Assembly: GCA_017163975.1 (NCBI GenBank)
Contig: JAFFSR010000010.1
Span: 1,240,001 to 1,304,000 of the forward strand
DNA length: 64,000 nucleotides
Direction of reading: 5' to 3'
Source: Anastatus disparis
Taxonomy: Eukaryota; Arthropoda; Insecta; Hymenoptera; Eupelmidae
A model generated the notes under the pieces. That model worked only from the letters and a program-made list of their open reading frames with translations, was not told the origin of the DNA and searched no databases. The position numbers were made by a program, and so were the translations under genes. Of this stretch, positions 31,466-44,003 are shown piece after piece. Positions within the stretch are counted from its first letter, which is position 1. Each line of letters opens with the position of its first letter.

Positions 31466-31720
31466 TTAAGAGCATGACGAAGCTGTCCGCCTTCTAATAA
31501 TATTTAATTAGTTATTCATTAGTTTATTTATCTAATAAACAATGCGTTTAATCGAGTTTTTTTACTATAAGGAAAAAATTTGTAAGATTTAACTCTAGTG
31601 CGGACAACTCAAGCTATCCACCGAAATACTATACATAATAAGTTATAATAAAAAGTTTCAATGTATCGTATTTTGAGGTTAGGTTTGTCGAGTTTGATAT
31701 CTAATTTCAAAACTTTATAA
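31466..31720. mobile_element. TTAA MITE (family D), partial
   Basis: It begins TTAAGAGCATGACGAAGCTG and follows the complete copy at 62523-62933 for about 250 bp (AGTGCGGACAACTCAAG, GGTTAGGTTTGTCGAGTTTG), then is lost. Its distal end is missing. Confidence 0.8.
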
Positions 31721-31756
31721 TGACAATTCTGGTCAGAATAATTACACAGACTGAAC

Positions 31757-32153
31757 TTAAGAGGACGTTGGATCTTTCTATCCTTTTCTAATCGAAAAAT
31801 GTTGGATATTGAAAAACTAGAAATTATTAGTAGAAATTAAGAGTTGTCCGCAACTTTTACAGTAAAAAACAATATTTTTTCTTATGAGGACAAATTAATT
31901 TTGATGCTTTGTTTTGAAGAAAAGTTTGACATACTTAAACATCATAATCTCTAGCTTAACTTATGATTTTTCAAGTATGTCAAACTTTTCTTGAAAACAA
32001 AGCATCAAAATTAATTTGTCCTCATAAGGAAAAATATTGTTTCTTACTGTACAAGTTGCGGACAACTCTTAATTTCTATCAATAATCACTAGTTTTTTTA
32101 AAACCCTACAATTTTTAAGTAAAAAAGGATAGAGGGATCCAGCGTCCTCTTAA
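31757..32153. mobile_element. TTAA MITE (family E), copy 1
   Basis: A 397-bp palindrome flanked by TTAA at both ends, termini GAGGACGTTGGATCTTTCTA and its inverse. A second full copy is at 38476 and a half copy at 43818. Confidence 0.93.
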
Positions 32154-32586
32154 AATTTAATTCAAAAGATTACGTGTGTTCGGAATCAGGTATAGGTAAA
32201 TATTTGGTTAGTTTGTTTTTTTTCTCTAATAGCAACATTCATTGAATATAGTAACTTAACAAACAAATTATTTATTTAATTTTGAATCTTTTTAATCGTT
32301 CGGGACGAAATATATAACATTGTTAAGTGTTAAATTATTGTGATATAATCTAATCATATATTATAATAAAATAGAAAAATTTGTAAAAAAGTGAATTTAA
32401 AAATTTTTAAATTAAAAAAAAGTGCTGAGGCATAAATTTTTTATCAAATACCTGTATAAATAGAAAAAATTTTCAAGTTATTTGGAGGAACAGCTGATTT
32501 CGATAAGTTTGAGATATTATTAATTAACTAAAATTAAATAAACGTGTTGGATAAGTTGTTTTGATTTTTCCATTTTGAAGGGTTAT
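32154..32586. other. AT-rich spacer
   Basis: No gene seen. Confidence 0.4.
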
Positions 32587-32903
32587 TTAACCGGTTACCT
32601 GGCAATGTATCATATATGATTAAAAAAAAGTCGGGCTTATTCTAGCAATGTATCATATATGATCAAATAAAATAATGTTCTTGTTTTCCAATCAATTTAA
32701 ATGAAACTTGGCACTCTTTAGTTTTTGGGGTTGCTGAATCTAAATCTGAGATCAGAATTGAAGAATTCAAAATGACGGATCTAAAATTGTAGCTACTAGA
32801 TACTTTTTTAGTGTTATATCGATGCTTTCTCATATACATTGAAAAGAGGCTTTGCCATTTTGAGCCCTGAAAGTGAATAATGCCGTGCCAGATTACCGGT
32901 TAA
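32587..32903. mobile_element. TTAA MITE (family F)
   Basis: The left end TTAACCGGTTACCTGGCA and the right end (minus strand TTAACCGGTAATCTGGCA) are inverted, with TTAA at 32587-32590 and 32900-32903. Inside the left part a 20-bp direct repeat (GCAATGTATCATATATGAT) occurs twice. Confidence 0.85.
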
Positions 32904-32929
32904 AGAATTATACAGGTTAAGGAAAAAGT

Positions 32930-33690
32930 ATGGAAACCCCTGGAAATTTTGCGACTTTTATAGTAAAACCAAACAAACCAAAGGTATACCCTGGGTAATT
33001 TTGAACAAGGAATCCGATGGTGATCTTGGGTTTGACTTTAAATCTGATTTCCAAGGTTATTTCGAGGTCAACCTCATTTTTTTGAATGGGAACTCCTACT
33101 TTCTATACCATAATCGTAAAAAATGAAAAATTTTACGTCCGGATATGTGTTTAGGTATGAGGTTAACGTAACCGCTAGAGGTCAAATAAAGGTGGAAGTA
33201 TGATTTCTGAAAAATCTCTCTAGTTTGGTGGTAAAACAAAACAAACAAAAAGCATACCCTGGGTAACTTTGAACAAGGAATCTGATGGTGACCTTGGATT
33301 TGATCTTGAACCTCATTTCCAAGGTTATTTCAAGGTCAACCTCATTTTTTAAAATGGGAACCTCTACTTTGTATATCGTAATCGAAAAAAGCGGAAAATT
33401 TTATATCAGGATATGTGTTTAGGTATAAAGTTAAGGTAACCTCTAGAGGTCAAATACAGGTCAAAGTATGACTTCTTAAAAATCTCTTTAGTTTAGAGGT
33501 AAAACAAAACAAACAAAAGGCATACCCTAGGTAACTTTTAATGAGGAACGTAACGGTAACCTCTAATTTCACTTGGAACCTCATTTCCAAAGTTATTTCA
33601 AGGTGAACCTCATTTTTGAACCCTTATTTTTGATGCTGTATCCGAAAACAGCCGGAAATCGTACGTGTGCGAACAATTCAAGTCCGAAGA
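32930..33690. repeat. Tandem repeat, about 268 bp x 3
   Basis: The anchor ATACCCTGGGTAA occurs at about 32986, 33254 and (as ATACCCTAGGTAA) 33523. The rest of the unit, such as TTTCCAAGGTTATTTC and GGATATGTGTTTAGGTAT, follows in order in each copy. The third copy is most diverged. No coding capacity seen. Confidence 0.88.
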
Positions 33691-36600
33691 TAACATAATC
33701 CCTAATCCTCCTTTTAGCGCTACCCAGGAACAATGACGTGGACGTACAAGGAATTAGTAAAAACGATAACCGGGATTTCCGTCTAATGTGTCTATTTAAA
33801 AAAAAAAGTGTATATAAAAGAAAAGTGAAATTTAACTAAGCATTTTTAACTAAGACTACAATAAATTTTATTAAAGCGTCAATTGATAAAATTATTCAAC
33901 AGTCGTGTCTTGCGTAACATTAAAAAATAAAGATATAGTGTAAGTTGAAAGCGAATTTTAAAAATAACAATCTATACAATCTATTCTAAAATCAAAATTG
34001 AAACGTTTGAAATAGAATGCAACAGTCACAAAATTGGAGTAGATTTCTAAACAAATTAAAGATTAAAAAATCAAGTATTCTATAGCATTTTGACATACAC
34101 TTTGACTCGTTTCAAGTTTTGGTTTTGTAGATAAATAGAGATACAATAAAAATTAATCCATCAAAATTTTCAATATCATTTTGCATACAACTCTCGTAAT
34201 GAGACTTTTTGAGAAAACCTCGCTTATTGAACGCTTGTTTGAATATTGTTTAAATATTGTAAAAAGAAACATGACACAATTGAAATTAATCACTTTTGGC
34301 ATTTTCAATACCACTTTAATTTTTAGAATTGATTTAAAGTAAACATGTACAAACGAGTTGAGATTGAAGTAATAACTATTTCCATTTTGTAATAGTAGAG
34401 AATTTTTTTTATCAGAATTTTAAGAACAAACTTCTTCTCAATTTAAAATAAAATCAAGCTTCTAAGAAGGACTCAAACAAATGCGAAGCTTTGAATTTTA
34501 TTTGAATCGAAGGTGATGATGAATTTCTTTCAATGCAGTTTCTTGCAATTAATAAGTAAAATTTTCTCTTCAAATGTATAATGAATGTTTAGTTTAAACA
34601 ATATTGTTAAAAGTTTTTTTTGTCGCATAAATTGAGATATAGTTATGTTTAAAAGAAAATGACAACTAATAAGATGCTGTTTCTGCTCAAATCAATAAAT
34701 TCCGAATTTCTGACATGATTCAAATTAGAAGGACCTAAATTTTGACCAATTTTGATCTGTAAGATTGCTCTTCGCTTCAACTCTTGTTAGCAGTGCAAGA
34801 TTTTCGATATTAATAGAAAATTGACAAAATTTGTGCAGGTTAAAGTTCATTCTAAGCTAAAATGTGTCTTATCACATCCAATGTCAATAGACTATATATA
34901 CAAAGATATGTTTGTATATGTATGTATATAGGGGATAATACAGGAACACGAAAATATGCATACCTTGTAATAGGCAGTAAAAACTTTATTAATAATAGTT
35001 GCTTTCAATTCAGAAGAAGGCCATGCTACAAAATTCCTTAATAGATCTAAATTTAGTATTTATGTTTAAAAGGCAGTGATTAAAAATAATTTTTAATTTA
35101 GATAAATGTAGTATTTTATTAATCGAAAGGTAGTTTTGTTTTTGAAAGTAATTCATTTTTTTTGTTCAAGAAAAAAAATACAATCAAAACTATTTCTCTA
35201 ATTGTTGATGATTAAAAATTTTCTTGGTTTTTCTTTTTAAATAAAATTAAGTTTTTGTATTTTAATAATGAATCTCACTAAGAATTTAATTCAAAAGCAT
35301 CAATATAAAAGTAAAATAAAATCAAAAAAATGTTTAAGTTTCAAATTTTACAACCATTAGCTTTCACAGGCTAAATATCAGTAGTTATCATGAAAGATAC
35401 ATTTATTGCAACTCACTATATTCTAGTTTCTGGAATATTTTTTTTTTTTTTTTGGGAAGGTGAAAGAAAAGCCTCATTTTGACACATTGAAACCATCCAT
35501 AATAAATTATTTGTTTTTTTGGAGACCTACCTAAACTGTCTAAAATTTCAATTTTCTGATGCCAGCAAGAGAGATTGTGACTGTTTTTCGCGATTCATGA
35601 TTGACTTTAGGATTAAATTTTTCCTTTTGTTGTTCTATCATTAAACTAGAATGAATTCCTATACATTTAAACGGTAACTATTGCAAAAATGGTAATGAAC
35701 AAGTAAAGTTTTAATAACATAAACAACCAACAAATCAATTGTGAGCCATTGCTGCTGAGAAATTTAGTTTGGTTCTTAGGCCAACGTGTTCGAATCTCGT
35801 TTAGAATCTGATTATTTTCTGTAAAAATTAAAAATTTACAAATCTTATATGAACAATATCAAATGAATATGCTTAACATATAAATGTTGTCCATAATATA
35901 ATGCATTTAAATTGTTCGGAGTGTTACAAACAAACAATTCAAAAGTTATAATGTGTAAAATTGCAAACAATAAAATTTTCTTTTATAAAGTTTTTTTAAA
36001 TACAATACAAATTAATGCTGGCAACAATTAAAAATCACGGAATTAAAAATTTTCTTTTTAGGTAATATCAAACAGAGGAAGGACACTTTGGAAATTTGAA
36101 AAAAAAATGATAGTAGATTTAAGCAAACAAGAATTACTTATAAGATTTTTGAGAACTTAAACTAATCAATGCACCAAAAGATGCATTAATCGCTAAATAA
36201 TAATATGCATTGTACTAATCATTTAAAAAATTATTGGTAAACAAAATATAGTAAACCAGGTGTGAATATTTATTCTACAAATGGCATCTGATAGAAAATA
36301 TAAAATTTTGTCCCGTTAAATATTACAATTTCACTAAAATAATTAAGATAAATTTTAAAGAAATTTTCCTTTTTTTTTATATAACAGCTAGTGTTACCCG
36401 AATTGCGCGCGCAACTTCTTGAAGTAGAACTTTTCTTTTTTAAATGGAACTAAGAAAAACTTTTTTCATATATATGAAACATAGTACCAAAAAGAGGTTA
36501 TAAACTTTGCGACTCAAGTATAAATAAAAAAAATACATGAATATGAATATGAAAATGAATAATGAATAAAATAACGGTGTATCAACAGTCGAATAATAAA
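33691..36600. other. AT-rich DNA, no gene recognised
   Basis: Long AT-rich stretch without coding signal or clear repeats on either strand. Confidence 0.45.
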
Positions 36601-37330
36601 ATAAAAAATAAATATATTACAGGGATACGTATTGAATGTAAGGGGTGGAATAAGGCACTATAGAGAGAACCTCTCGAATAGATGGTCGAGAGAAGGATGA
36701 GTCTTGCACATCGCGTAACACAAATGGACAAGTTTTCCTATAGAAGCACTTTTTGAGGGATACAAGAAATTAAAAAAATGAAATACAATGAATATTTTCA
36801 CTGGCAGTGTTGATTTAATAAAACGTCACTGTATAAGGTGGGAGCTGATTCAATCACACGCAGTGAAACGCGTAGAAAATTACCGATGTGTTGGGATATC
36901 TAACGTCACTATATAGGGTGGGAGCCAGGTATACAACACAAGATTTTCTATTAATTTGGGGGGACATGGCCATGTTTTTAGTGCATAATGTTGCGACCAA
37001 AAATGAATATTACAAATGAATTACAAATACAAAATGAAAATGATACCAAAATAAAAGGGGAAATATAAATAGTTATTAATAAAATAACAATTATAGGGGG
37101 TTACACATGCGGTATTCACGCGAGAAAAATATGTTCGGGCTTTCATTTTAGAAATGTTGGGAAATCTAACGTCACTGTATAGGGCGGAAGCCAGATTTAC
37201 GACGTGGCTTGTGAAGGCCATGACATATTCTTTTGGGGATTTTTTGAATGTCATGAATGAGCATGTCTACTAAGGGGGAATCGGTGAATATGCGATTTCA
37301 TTTATAGGGGGGACTGCTGTGTAATTTTGC
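36601..37330. repeat. Short repeat CTAACGTCACTATATAGGG
   Basis: TAACGTCACTRTATARGGYG followed by GRAGCY occurs at about 36824, 36900 and 37155. In two copies GTTGGGAWATC precedes it. Copies are spaced irregularly. Confidence 0.6.
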
Positions 37331-38475
37331 GAACACTCAAAACCTCGAAATAGTACAAAATAGAATAAACGTATATCCATTTTCCATTATAAAAATATTG
37401 ATGGAAACAAAATAAATTAAATTAAGGGTGACACTGGTCAAACGATATAATAAATTTTTTTTTTTATATGAATATTTTAATATGGCACTTTTTGAAAAAT
37501 TCATTAATTACAAACATAGAATCATATAAACATATGATGAAAATTTAAAAAAAATGCTGTTTAGTAGAAAAAATCTTCTAAGGGTGCGTGAATAGTTAGA
37601 TGATTCACAAGTTGCATAATTAGAGCAATTATAAATATATGAAGGGAAATCAGAGTCAGAAAGTAACTAAGATCTCTAAGTAGAAAGTATCTAAGATACC
37701 CAGAGGGCTGGGTATATATAAAAAAATAGTAAAAACGAACCCGTGAATAAATAGTATAGATCGGCCACTTAAGATAAAATAGACATTTATTGACTAAAAT
37801 AAATAAAGAATAGAAAAGCGTGCTCAATAAAAAAAAAGTAAAACAGAAAATCCAAATAAAAATAAAAGAGAGGAGTAATGAAGAATTTTGGAATGCGGTG
37901 CTTCGATCTCTGATTTTCAAACAAAATTAGTAAAAAATTAATGAGTAAAAATGAATGAAACTTAAAACATCCATCATTTTCCAAACCTTACCACTATACA
38001 TTTCGCCAAGGACGGCTTACTTTTAAAGTAAGGGGGGGGGTGGAAAATCATTCTGTTTTTCATTTTAATTTCAAACACCGTTCTCAAATTATAGCCAAAA
38101 TCGCATGCTAATTATCGCGTTCAAATCCCTTTCTAGAAAATATCAAACATTGAATATTAATGACATAAACATCGAGTTGCTGATCATTGGGACCACTAAC
38201 GAATTGCATTCTTCATGGATCTTGTCCAAAGAAAATAAATTTATTCTATGTAAAAATATCGAAAATAAATTTATTAATAAAAATAAATTAATTCATAAAT
38301 ATTTTTCTGAGTTTTTACATTTTAAATATATAAATAAAATAGTATTATCAAAGGTTTTATCATATTAGTAAATGAATTAATTTTAAATTATCATTTCCAA
38401 AACCCCGAATTATTAAAATTAATAATGTTAAACCTAAAACTCTTTCACAAACTACAAAAATTAAGTAATGTAATA
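37331..38475. other. AT-rich DNA, no gene recognised
   Basis: The open frames at 37561-37920 and 38105-38368 have AT-driven composition and no motif; I do not support them as genes. A run of G (GGGGGGGGTGG) lies near 38033. Confidence 0.4.
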
Positions 38476-38873
38476 TTAAGGGGACGCTGTATCTCTCTAT
38501 CTTTTTCTAATTGAAAAATGTAAGTTTTTTGAAAATCTAGTGATTATTGATAGAAATTAAAGGTTATCCGCTATTCGTTTAGTAAAAAGTAATATTTTCT
38601 CTGATGAGGACCAATTAATTTTGTTGCTTTTTTTTCAAGTAAAGTTTGACATACTTACAAAATCCTAAGTAAGGCTAGAGAATACGTTATTTAAGTATGT
38701 CAAACTTTACTTGAAAAAAAAGCAACAAAATTAGTTGGTCCTCATCAGAGAAAATATTAATTTTTACTAAACAAGTAGCGGACAACCCTTAATTTCTATC
38801 AATAATAACTAGTTTTCCCAAAAATTTACATTTTTTAATTAGAAAAGGATAGAGAGATACAGCGTCCTCTTAA
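38476..38873. mobile_element. TTAA MITE (family E), copy 2
   Basis: A 398-bp palindrome with TTAA flanks and termini matching the copy at 31757 (GGGGACGCTGTATCTCTCTA versus GAGGACGTTGGATCTTTCTA). Confidence 0.93.
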
Positions 38874-39119
38874 AATATTTTTGATTTATAAAAATCAACA
38901 TCCTAAATAATAAAATAAACAAGGAAATCATTATAAATTCTAACATAATTAGAGATATAAAAATTTGAGAATAAAAATATCTGAATATAAAACAAGAAAT
39001 AATAAATAAATTTATAAATAAATAATAATTTAAATAATATTTTCGAAAAAAAAAATCTTAAAACTATCATTAATATCCAAAAATTAATATTTTAAATTTA
39101 AACTATTTTTTGACTTTAT
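38874..39119. other. AT-rich spacer
   Basis: No gene; the mitochondrial insert may begin within it. Confidence 0.3.
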
Positions 39120-39815
39120 ATAATTATTTTAACTATTAATTTAAAAATACAAAATATTAATTTTGTAAATTAAAAATATTTGTTAACAAATATAGTTAAA
39201 TTTGAAAGATGATTTATATACAAATTTTTTTATTTTATTTATAAATTTTTTTAATAATATATATCAGAATTATTCCTCATAATAGAAAAATTATTCACAT
39301 TATAATGATTGGATTTATTTTATTAGCTCTAACAATTTTTAGATCAATAAACATCAATATTTTTTATAATAATTTATAATCATTGAATATCATTCATTTT
39401 ATTTTTAATTATAATTGGCGGTTTAATAATTTTATTTCTTTACTTCACTAAATTTATTAGTGATTTAAATTCTTCTGTAAAATAAAAAAAATTTAATACT
39501 TTCCCAATAAAATTTTTAATAACAATTTTTTTTTATTATTTTACATAAAAGTTAAATTTGTTTTAAATTGATCAAATTTATTTGATGAAATCTTACCTAT
39601 AGAAATTTTATTTAAAAAAATTATTAATCAAAATAATATTAATATAAATTACCTATTTTTAATAAATAGAAATATAAACTCATTATTTATAATAATTTTC
39701 CTTTTAATATCTTTAAGATTAAATGTAAAAATTTGTATTAAAAAAAAATTTCACTTCCAAAAAAAAAAAAAATTAATTGAATTATTTATGAAAAAATCAA
39801 TCCAATTTAAAATAT
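39120..39815 (+). pseudogene. Nuclear mitochondrial insert (trnT, nad6, start of cytb)
   Basis: With the invertebrate mitochondrial code, part of nad6 can be read from about 39258 to 39785. It has hydrophobic blocks (MMIGFILLALTIF, then after a 1-base shift SFILFLIMIGGL and LYFTKFISDLNSS), the signature of insect ND6. An ATG with AAAAAATCA at 39788-39796 looks like the start of cytb. Upstream at 39157-39173 a perfect 5-bp stem with loop TTTGTAA gives anticodon TGT, as for trnT. The order trnT, nad6, cytb is that of insect mitochondria. At several places where TGA (Trp) would be expected the codon is TAA, and frames are shifted, so this is a decayed nuclear copy. Confidence 0.6.
39157..39173 (+). 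tRNA. Anticodon arm of a mitochondrial tRNA-Thr relic
   Basis: TTAAT-TTTGTAA-ATTAA forms a perfect five-pair stem with a seven-base loop, U at position 33 and anticodon UGU. The other arms are unclear, so it is probably not functional. Confidence 0.4.
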
Positions 39816-41479
39816 TTTAAATTCTTCCATTCTTCTTTTACGTATGTAAAGATTCCCCCTACTTGATAATTTTTGTTATTTTTTTATGTACTATTATCAC
39901 TATAGCGAAAAAATTTAATGCTATTTATCGCTTTAGCGGTGATAACTTCTTCTTTTCCATGTAATAAATTATTAACGATAGAGAATAGTTCAAACAAGCT
40001 CAGTTCTAACCAATTCTCTAGGTTAAATTAGACAGATGTGTCATATTAATATTTTCACAGACCCTACTCAGGGCCCAATGATCTTAATAAAAGTAATTTA
40101 TATAAAAATAATTGTCCGAGGAATTTTTGACGTGCTCAAGTGAGCGGAGTACCGCACATGTACGATTTAAAGGGATGACATAGTAACTAAGGTTTTCGAT
40201 AACACTAATAAGCAAGATTAAGTCTACTCCTGCGAAAATAAAAAAAAAAGAACAAAAACGAATAAACGAGTTAATGACCCAGAGAAAAAAAATAGCAAAA
40301 TAATAAAAAATGAATCAAATAATTTCTTCTGACGTCTAGACCATATAGAGAAACTAAAATTTGACGTTACTACGGTACCAGTAACTGACCAAAGTGTATA
40401 CACTTGACCACCCAAGCGGCCACTATAACCATGTGACTTGTAGGGCAGCCTTGAGCGCTGGTTGATTGGTAATGACCCTGGCCTTTGATTCTGGTTCTAA
40501 AATTCGAAGCTCTCATACTGGTGTGAAAATCCCAAAGAATTCGTAACTGCAGCACCCCATTGCGCTGTTTTGATGTGCTGTCCGTCTCATGATCTAAGGA
40601 AGACAGTTGTTTCTCTTCCGATCAGATGAAAGTAATTTTTCCTTAAGGGTGTTATGCTGTATATATATATAGTCGACTTACACGGATGAGAGACTCCTGC
40701 ATGCCCGTAGCATATACGCGTAGTCACATACCAATTTGATTATCGCGCTAGTTTAGATGTATCAACGTTGCATCTAACATCACGAGTGACGCGACGAACC
40801 ACAGTCTGTTATAATAAAACACGAGATTTTGCACAATAAATAAAGAACAATATACAAACGAATTCGGTCGTTTTGTCGTAAAGATTATAATTTTACGTGT
40901 TCAAACAAATGTTGTTTTTAAATTGTAAGTTAAGACCTTAATTTAAAAAGATGAACCGTCGTATTCTCGCGCTTCACGCTGCTTAAACGTATAATACTAG
41001 ACCTATGTGTACTATACCTATATATCGTGTTGAGACATTGCCACGTCTCAAGATCAATTGTGTGAATACTCTATACTTCTTCATTTATATTGACTTTTTT
41101 CAACAACTACACGTGTCGCATTCGTCACTTTTTCAGACAACAATCAGAAAGGTTTGATGTATATTGTATTTAATTTTCATTAAAATCTGTAATGTCAAAT
41201 TTTAATTATCCTTTCAAAACCGTCCTTTGCACGCCATTTCGCGTACTCGACCTATGCTTCACGTGTTAAAGTAGCATAATTTGATCTTGAATATTTCTAA
41301 AACCATACGTGTCATTTATCGCAAATTAAAACCACATATACTTTTCAACTCATACAACATTCTGTCAAGGTTTCATAACTTTCTGTAGTAACGCGGATTT
41401 CGGCATAACAGCTTTAACGAACATCTCTAACGAATTTAAATTGTCTGTTTGTGTGTGCACGTATGAATTCAGTACGTCA
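39816..41479. other. Mixed DNA, no gene recognised
   Basis: GC content rises from 40350 to 41450, but no extended frame or known motif appears on either strand. A (TA)5 run lies near 40658. Confidence 0.4.
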
Positions 41480-42770
41480 ATTAAATCTCGAAACCTACTC
41501 GATGGATTTGCTTCCAATTTTGCATACAATTTATTTTTTTGTCTAACTAGGTGGGGAGCTATTGGGGATTTGTTTTCTTAGCGTAGTTTTTTTCAGAGCC
41601 ATTTTGAGAATTTTTAAAAAATTTCAATTTTTCATTTTTTTTTGAATTTTACGTAAACTACTAAAAAAATTTGCTTGAAAATTTGTATAGAACTTATTTT
41701 CGACTGCCAAAAGAAGAAAAACTTTTAAAAACTAATTTTCTCAGCGCACTTTTAATTTTAAAGCATTTTAAACATTTATTTTAAAATTTTTATTTTTATT
41801 TTTTTTTATTTTACGAAAACAATTCAATAGATTTGCTCCAAAATTTGTATGAAAGTTATTCGCTGTCTGAAGAAAACAAGCTTTGGAAAACTAATTTTCT
41901 CAGCGCAGTTTTAATTTGAAAGCATTTTGAAAATTTTCAAAAAAATTTTTATTTTTCATTTATTTTCTACTTTGTGTAAACCATACTATAAATTTTCTCC
42001 AAAATTTTTATACAATCAATTCGCTATTGCCTGAAGAAAATAAGCTTTTGAAAACTAATTTTCTTAGCGTGGTTACAATTTTAGAAAATTTTAAAGATTT
42101 TTTAAAAAATTTCGATTTTTCTTTTCTAATTTTTTTTATTTTACGTAAAGTACTCGATAGATTTGTTCTAAACTTTGCAGGGAAATTATTTGCACCTGCC
42201 AAAAGAAGGGAAATTTTCAAAAATTGATTTAGTTAGAGTAGTTTTAATTTTAGAGCATTTTGGAAATTTTGAAAAGAAAATGTTTTTAATCTAGCCAATT
42301 AGATCTCGAAAATTACTCGATGGATTTGCTTCAAATTTTTCATACTATCTATCATTTTGTCTAAGTAGGCGGAAAGCTATTGAAAATTGGTTTTGATAGA
42401 GTAGTTTTTTTTATAGAGCCATTTTAAAAATTTTCAAAAAATTCTCGATTTTTCTTTTTTTTTTGTATTTCACGTAAATTACTTGATGAATTTGCTTTGA
42501 AATTTACATGGGAATTATTTGCAACTGTCAAAAGAAGGATGAATTTTGATAACCGATTTTCTTAGCTTAGTTTTAATTTTAGAAAATTAAAAAAATTTTT
42601 TTTTCAAATTTTCATTATTTATTTTCTTTCTATTTTACGTAAACTAGTCGATAGATTTGCTCTAAAATTTGTATTTAAGTTATTTGCTACTGTCTTTATA
42701 AAACAAGCTTTTAAAAAATAATTTTTTTTATTGTAGTGTTACAAATTTTATTTTATTAATAAGCGACTAA
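41480..42770. repeat. Tandem repeat, about 164 bp x 8
   Basis: The anchor GATAGATTTGCTCCAAAATTTG and variants occur near 41502, 41660, 41824, 41987, 42152, 42319, 42483 and 42650, a spacing of 158-167 bp. Each unit also has TTTTCTTAGCG-TAGTTTTAATTTTAGA and a poly-A/T block before TTTTACGTAAA. The length is close to a nucleosome repeat, as in many satellites. Confidence 0.9.
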
Positions 42771-42784
42771 TATAACATTAAATT

Positions 42785-42890
42785 ATAAAAAAGGCGAAAA
42801 AGCGTCTACGACGTGTCTTGAACCCCGAGCCTCTTGCACGACAGACAAGCGCTCAAACGTTGAGCCATTCCTACCGATGCATTTCCATTC
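42785..42890 (-). repeat. tRNA-derived SINE-like head
   Basis: The minus strand holds an A-box-like TGGCTCAACGTTTGAGCG and a B-box-like GGGGTTCAAGAC at tRNA-like spacing. Between them a 5-bp stem CTTGT/GCAAG encloses a loop with GTC in the anticodon position. Acceptor and T stems do not pair well, so this is a tRNA-derived sequence or SINE head, not a working tRNA. Confidence 0.45.
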
Positions 42891-43084
42891 CTTTTGTTGC
42901 TTCATATTCTATAAACTGCACTTTTGCATTTTTCCTATGTTTGCTACTATACGGTACTCGTAACAGTAGCTCTTTGATCACTTCTTTTGATTTCTGATTT
43001 AACGATTTCACTAACTCTTTTCTTACTTTCTCACTTTCTCTCTGTCGTTCTATCTCAGATTGATCCTTATTTTTATCCTATTTC
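42870..43084 (-). other. Coding-like open frame without start
   Basis: On the minus strand an open frame of about 68 codons reads ERQRESEKVRKELVKSLNQK and on to RKNAKVQFIEYEATKGMEMHR, ending at a TAG. It is Lys/Glu-rich and helical. It has no ATG near its start and lies just upstream of the SINE-like head. I do not recognise it. Confidence 0.3.
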
Positions 43085-43382
43085 TATCCTTCATTGTCTC
43101 TCCCTACGTCCTAATCACCCTCTCACATTCACTAATTTTTCTTAAATAGAAATTGTATTTTATATTGAAATCACATTTTTAAATAATAAAATCGAATTAC
43201 TCTAACTCAATGAGCCCTATGAGAAAGAATTGCGCCAAAGCACTTAGCAGCATTTTTTTGTTCTATTTATTCGTTTGGTGCTTACATATTTTTCATTCAC
43301 TTAAATTTTTTCAAATCGCCTTTGTGAAATTTTAAAACTTAAGGTTTTTTTACTACATTTTTAGAAATGTTTTACGATTAAG

Positions 43383-43612
43383 TTAACCCTTACAGTCACA
43401 GGAGCCGATATATCGGCTACCTAATTTTCTTTTTTTTACCTCAATATTTTTGCAATATCATGCTTGATTCTTGAATTTTTTGTATGTTCAGATACACATA
43501 GCCTTACTATTTATAATGCTGATGATATTTTATAAATTTATAACTATTAATTATTATTATAAACAAATACATACGAAAAAAGTGAATTGAATTGCATGAC
43601 TGAAAGGGTTAA
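43383..43612. mobile_element. TTAA MITE (family G)
   Basis: A 230-bp element with ends TTAACCCTTACAGTCA and (minus strand) TTAACCCTTTCAGTCATGC and TTAA at both borders. It contains a palindrome GCCGATATATCGGC. Confidence 0.85.
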
Positions 43613-43817
43613 AGACTGATGATATTTGATACCATAAGTTATGAGTGCATAGCTTAACTACAATTTAAAAAAAATTTTTTTCTCTTATTTACTACATTGT
43701 CAAACAATCATGACGTTTGTGCGCATATGAAACTACATGTGTAGAAATATCTCTTAACTTTTTATCTTATTAAACTTCTCTTAAAAATGTCACTATTCTT
43801 TAACGTATCAATCTCGG
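43613..43817. other. AT-rich spacer
   Basis: No gene seen. Confidence 0.4.
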
Positions 43818-44003
43818 TTGACGTTGGATCTCTCTATCCTTTTCTAATTGAAAAATGTAGGTTTTTGGAAAAACTAGTGATTATTGATAGAAATTAAGAG
43901 TTATCCGCAATTTGTATAGTAAAAAGCAATATTTTCTCTGAGAAGGACATATTAATTTTGTTTCTTTGTTTTGAAGAAAAGTTCGACATACTTAAAATCC
44001 TGA
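43818..44003. mobile_element. TTAA MITE (family E), half copy
   Basis: GACGTTGGATCTCTCTATCC onward follows the left arm of the copies at 31757 and 38476 as far as GTTCGACATACTTAAAATC, then breaks off. One terminus and the second arm are missing. Confidence 0.85.

Noticed and set aside
37561..37984. Overlapping minus-strand frames rich in Phe and Leu
   Set aside because: AT-driven composition, no motif, no neighbour context.
42785..42890. Functional tRNA-Asp gene on the minus strand
   Set aside because: Only the D arm, anticodon arm and a B-box-like motif fit; acceptor and T stems do not pair.
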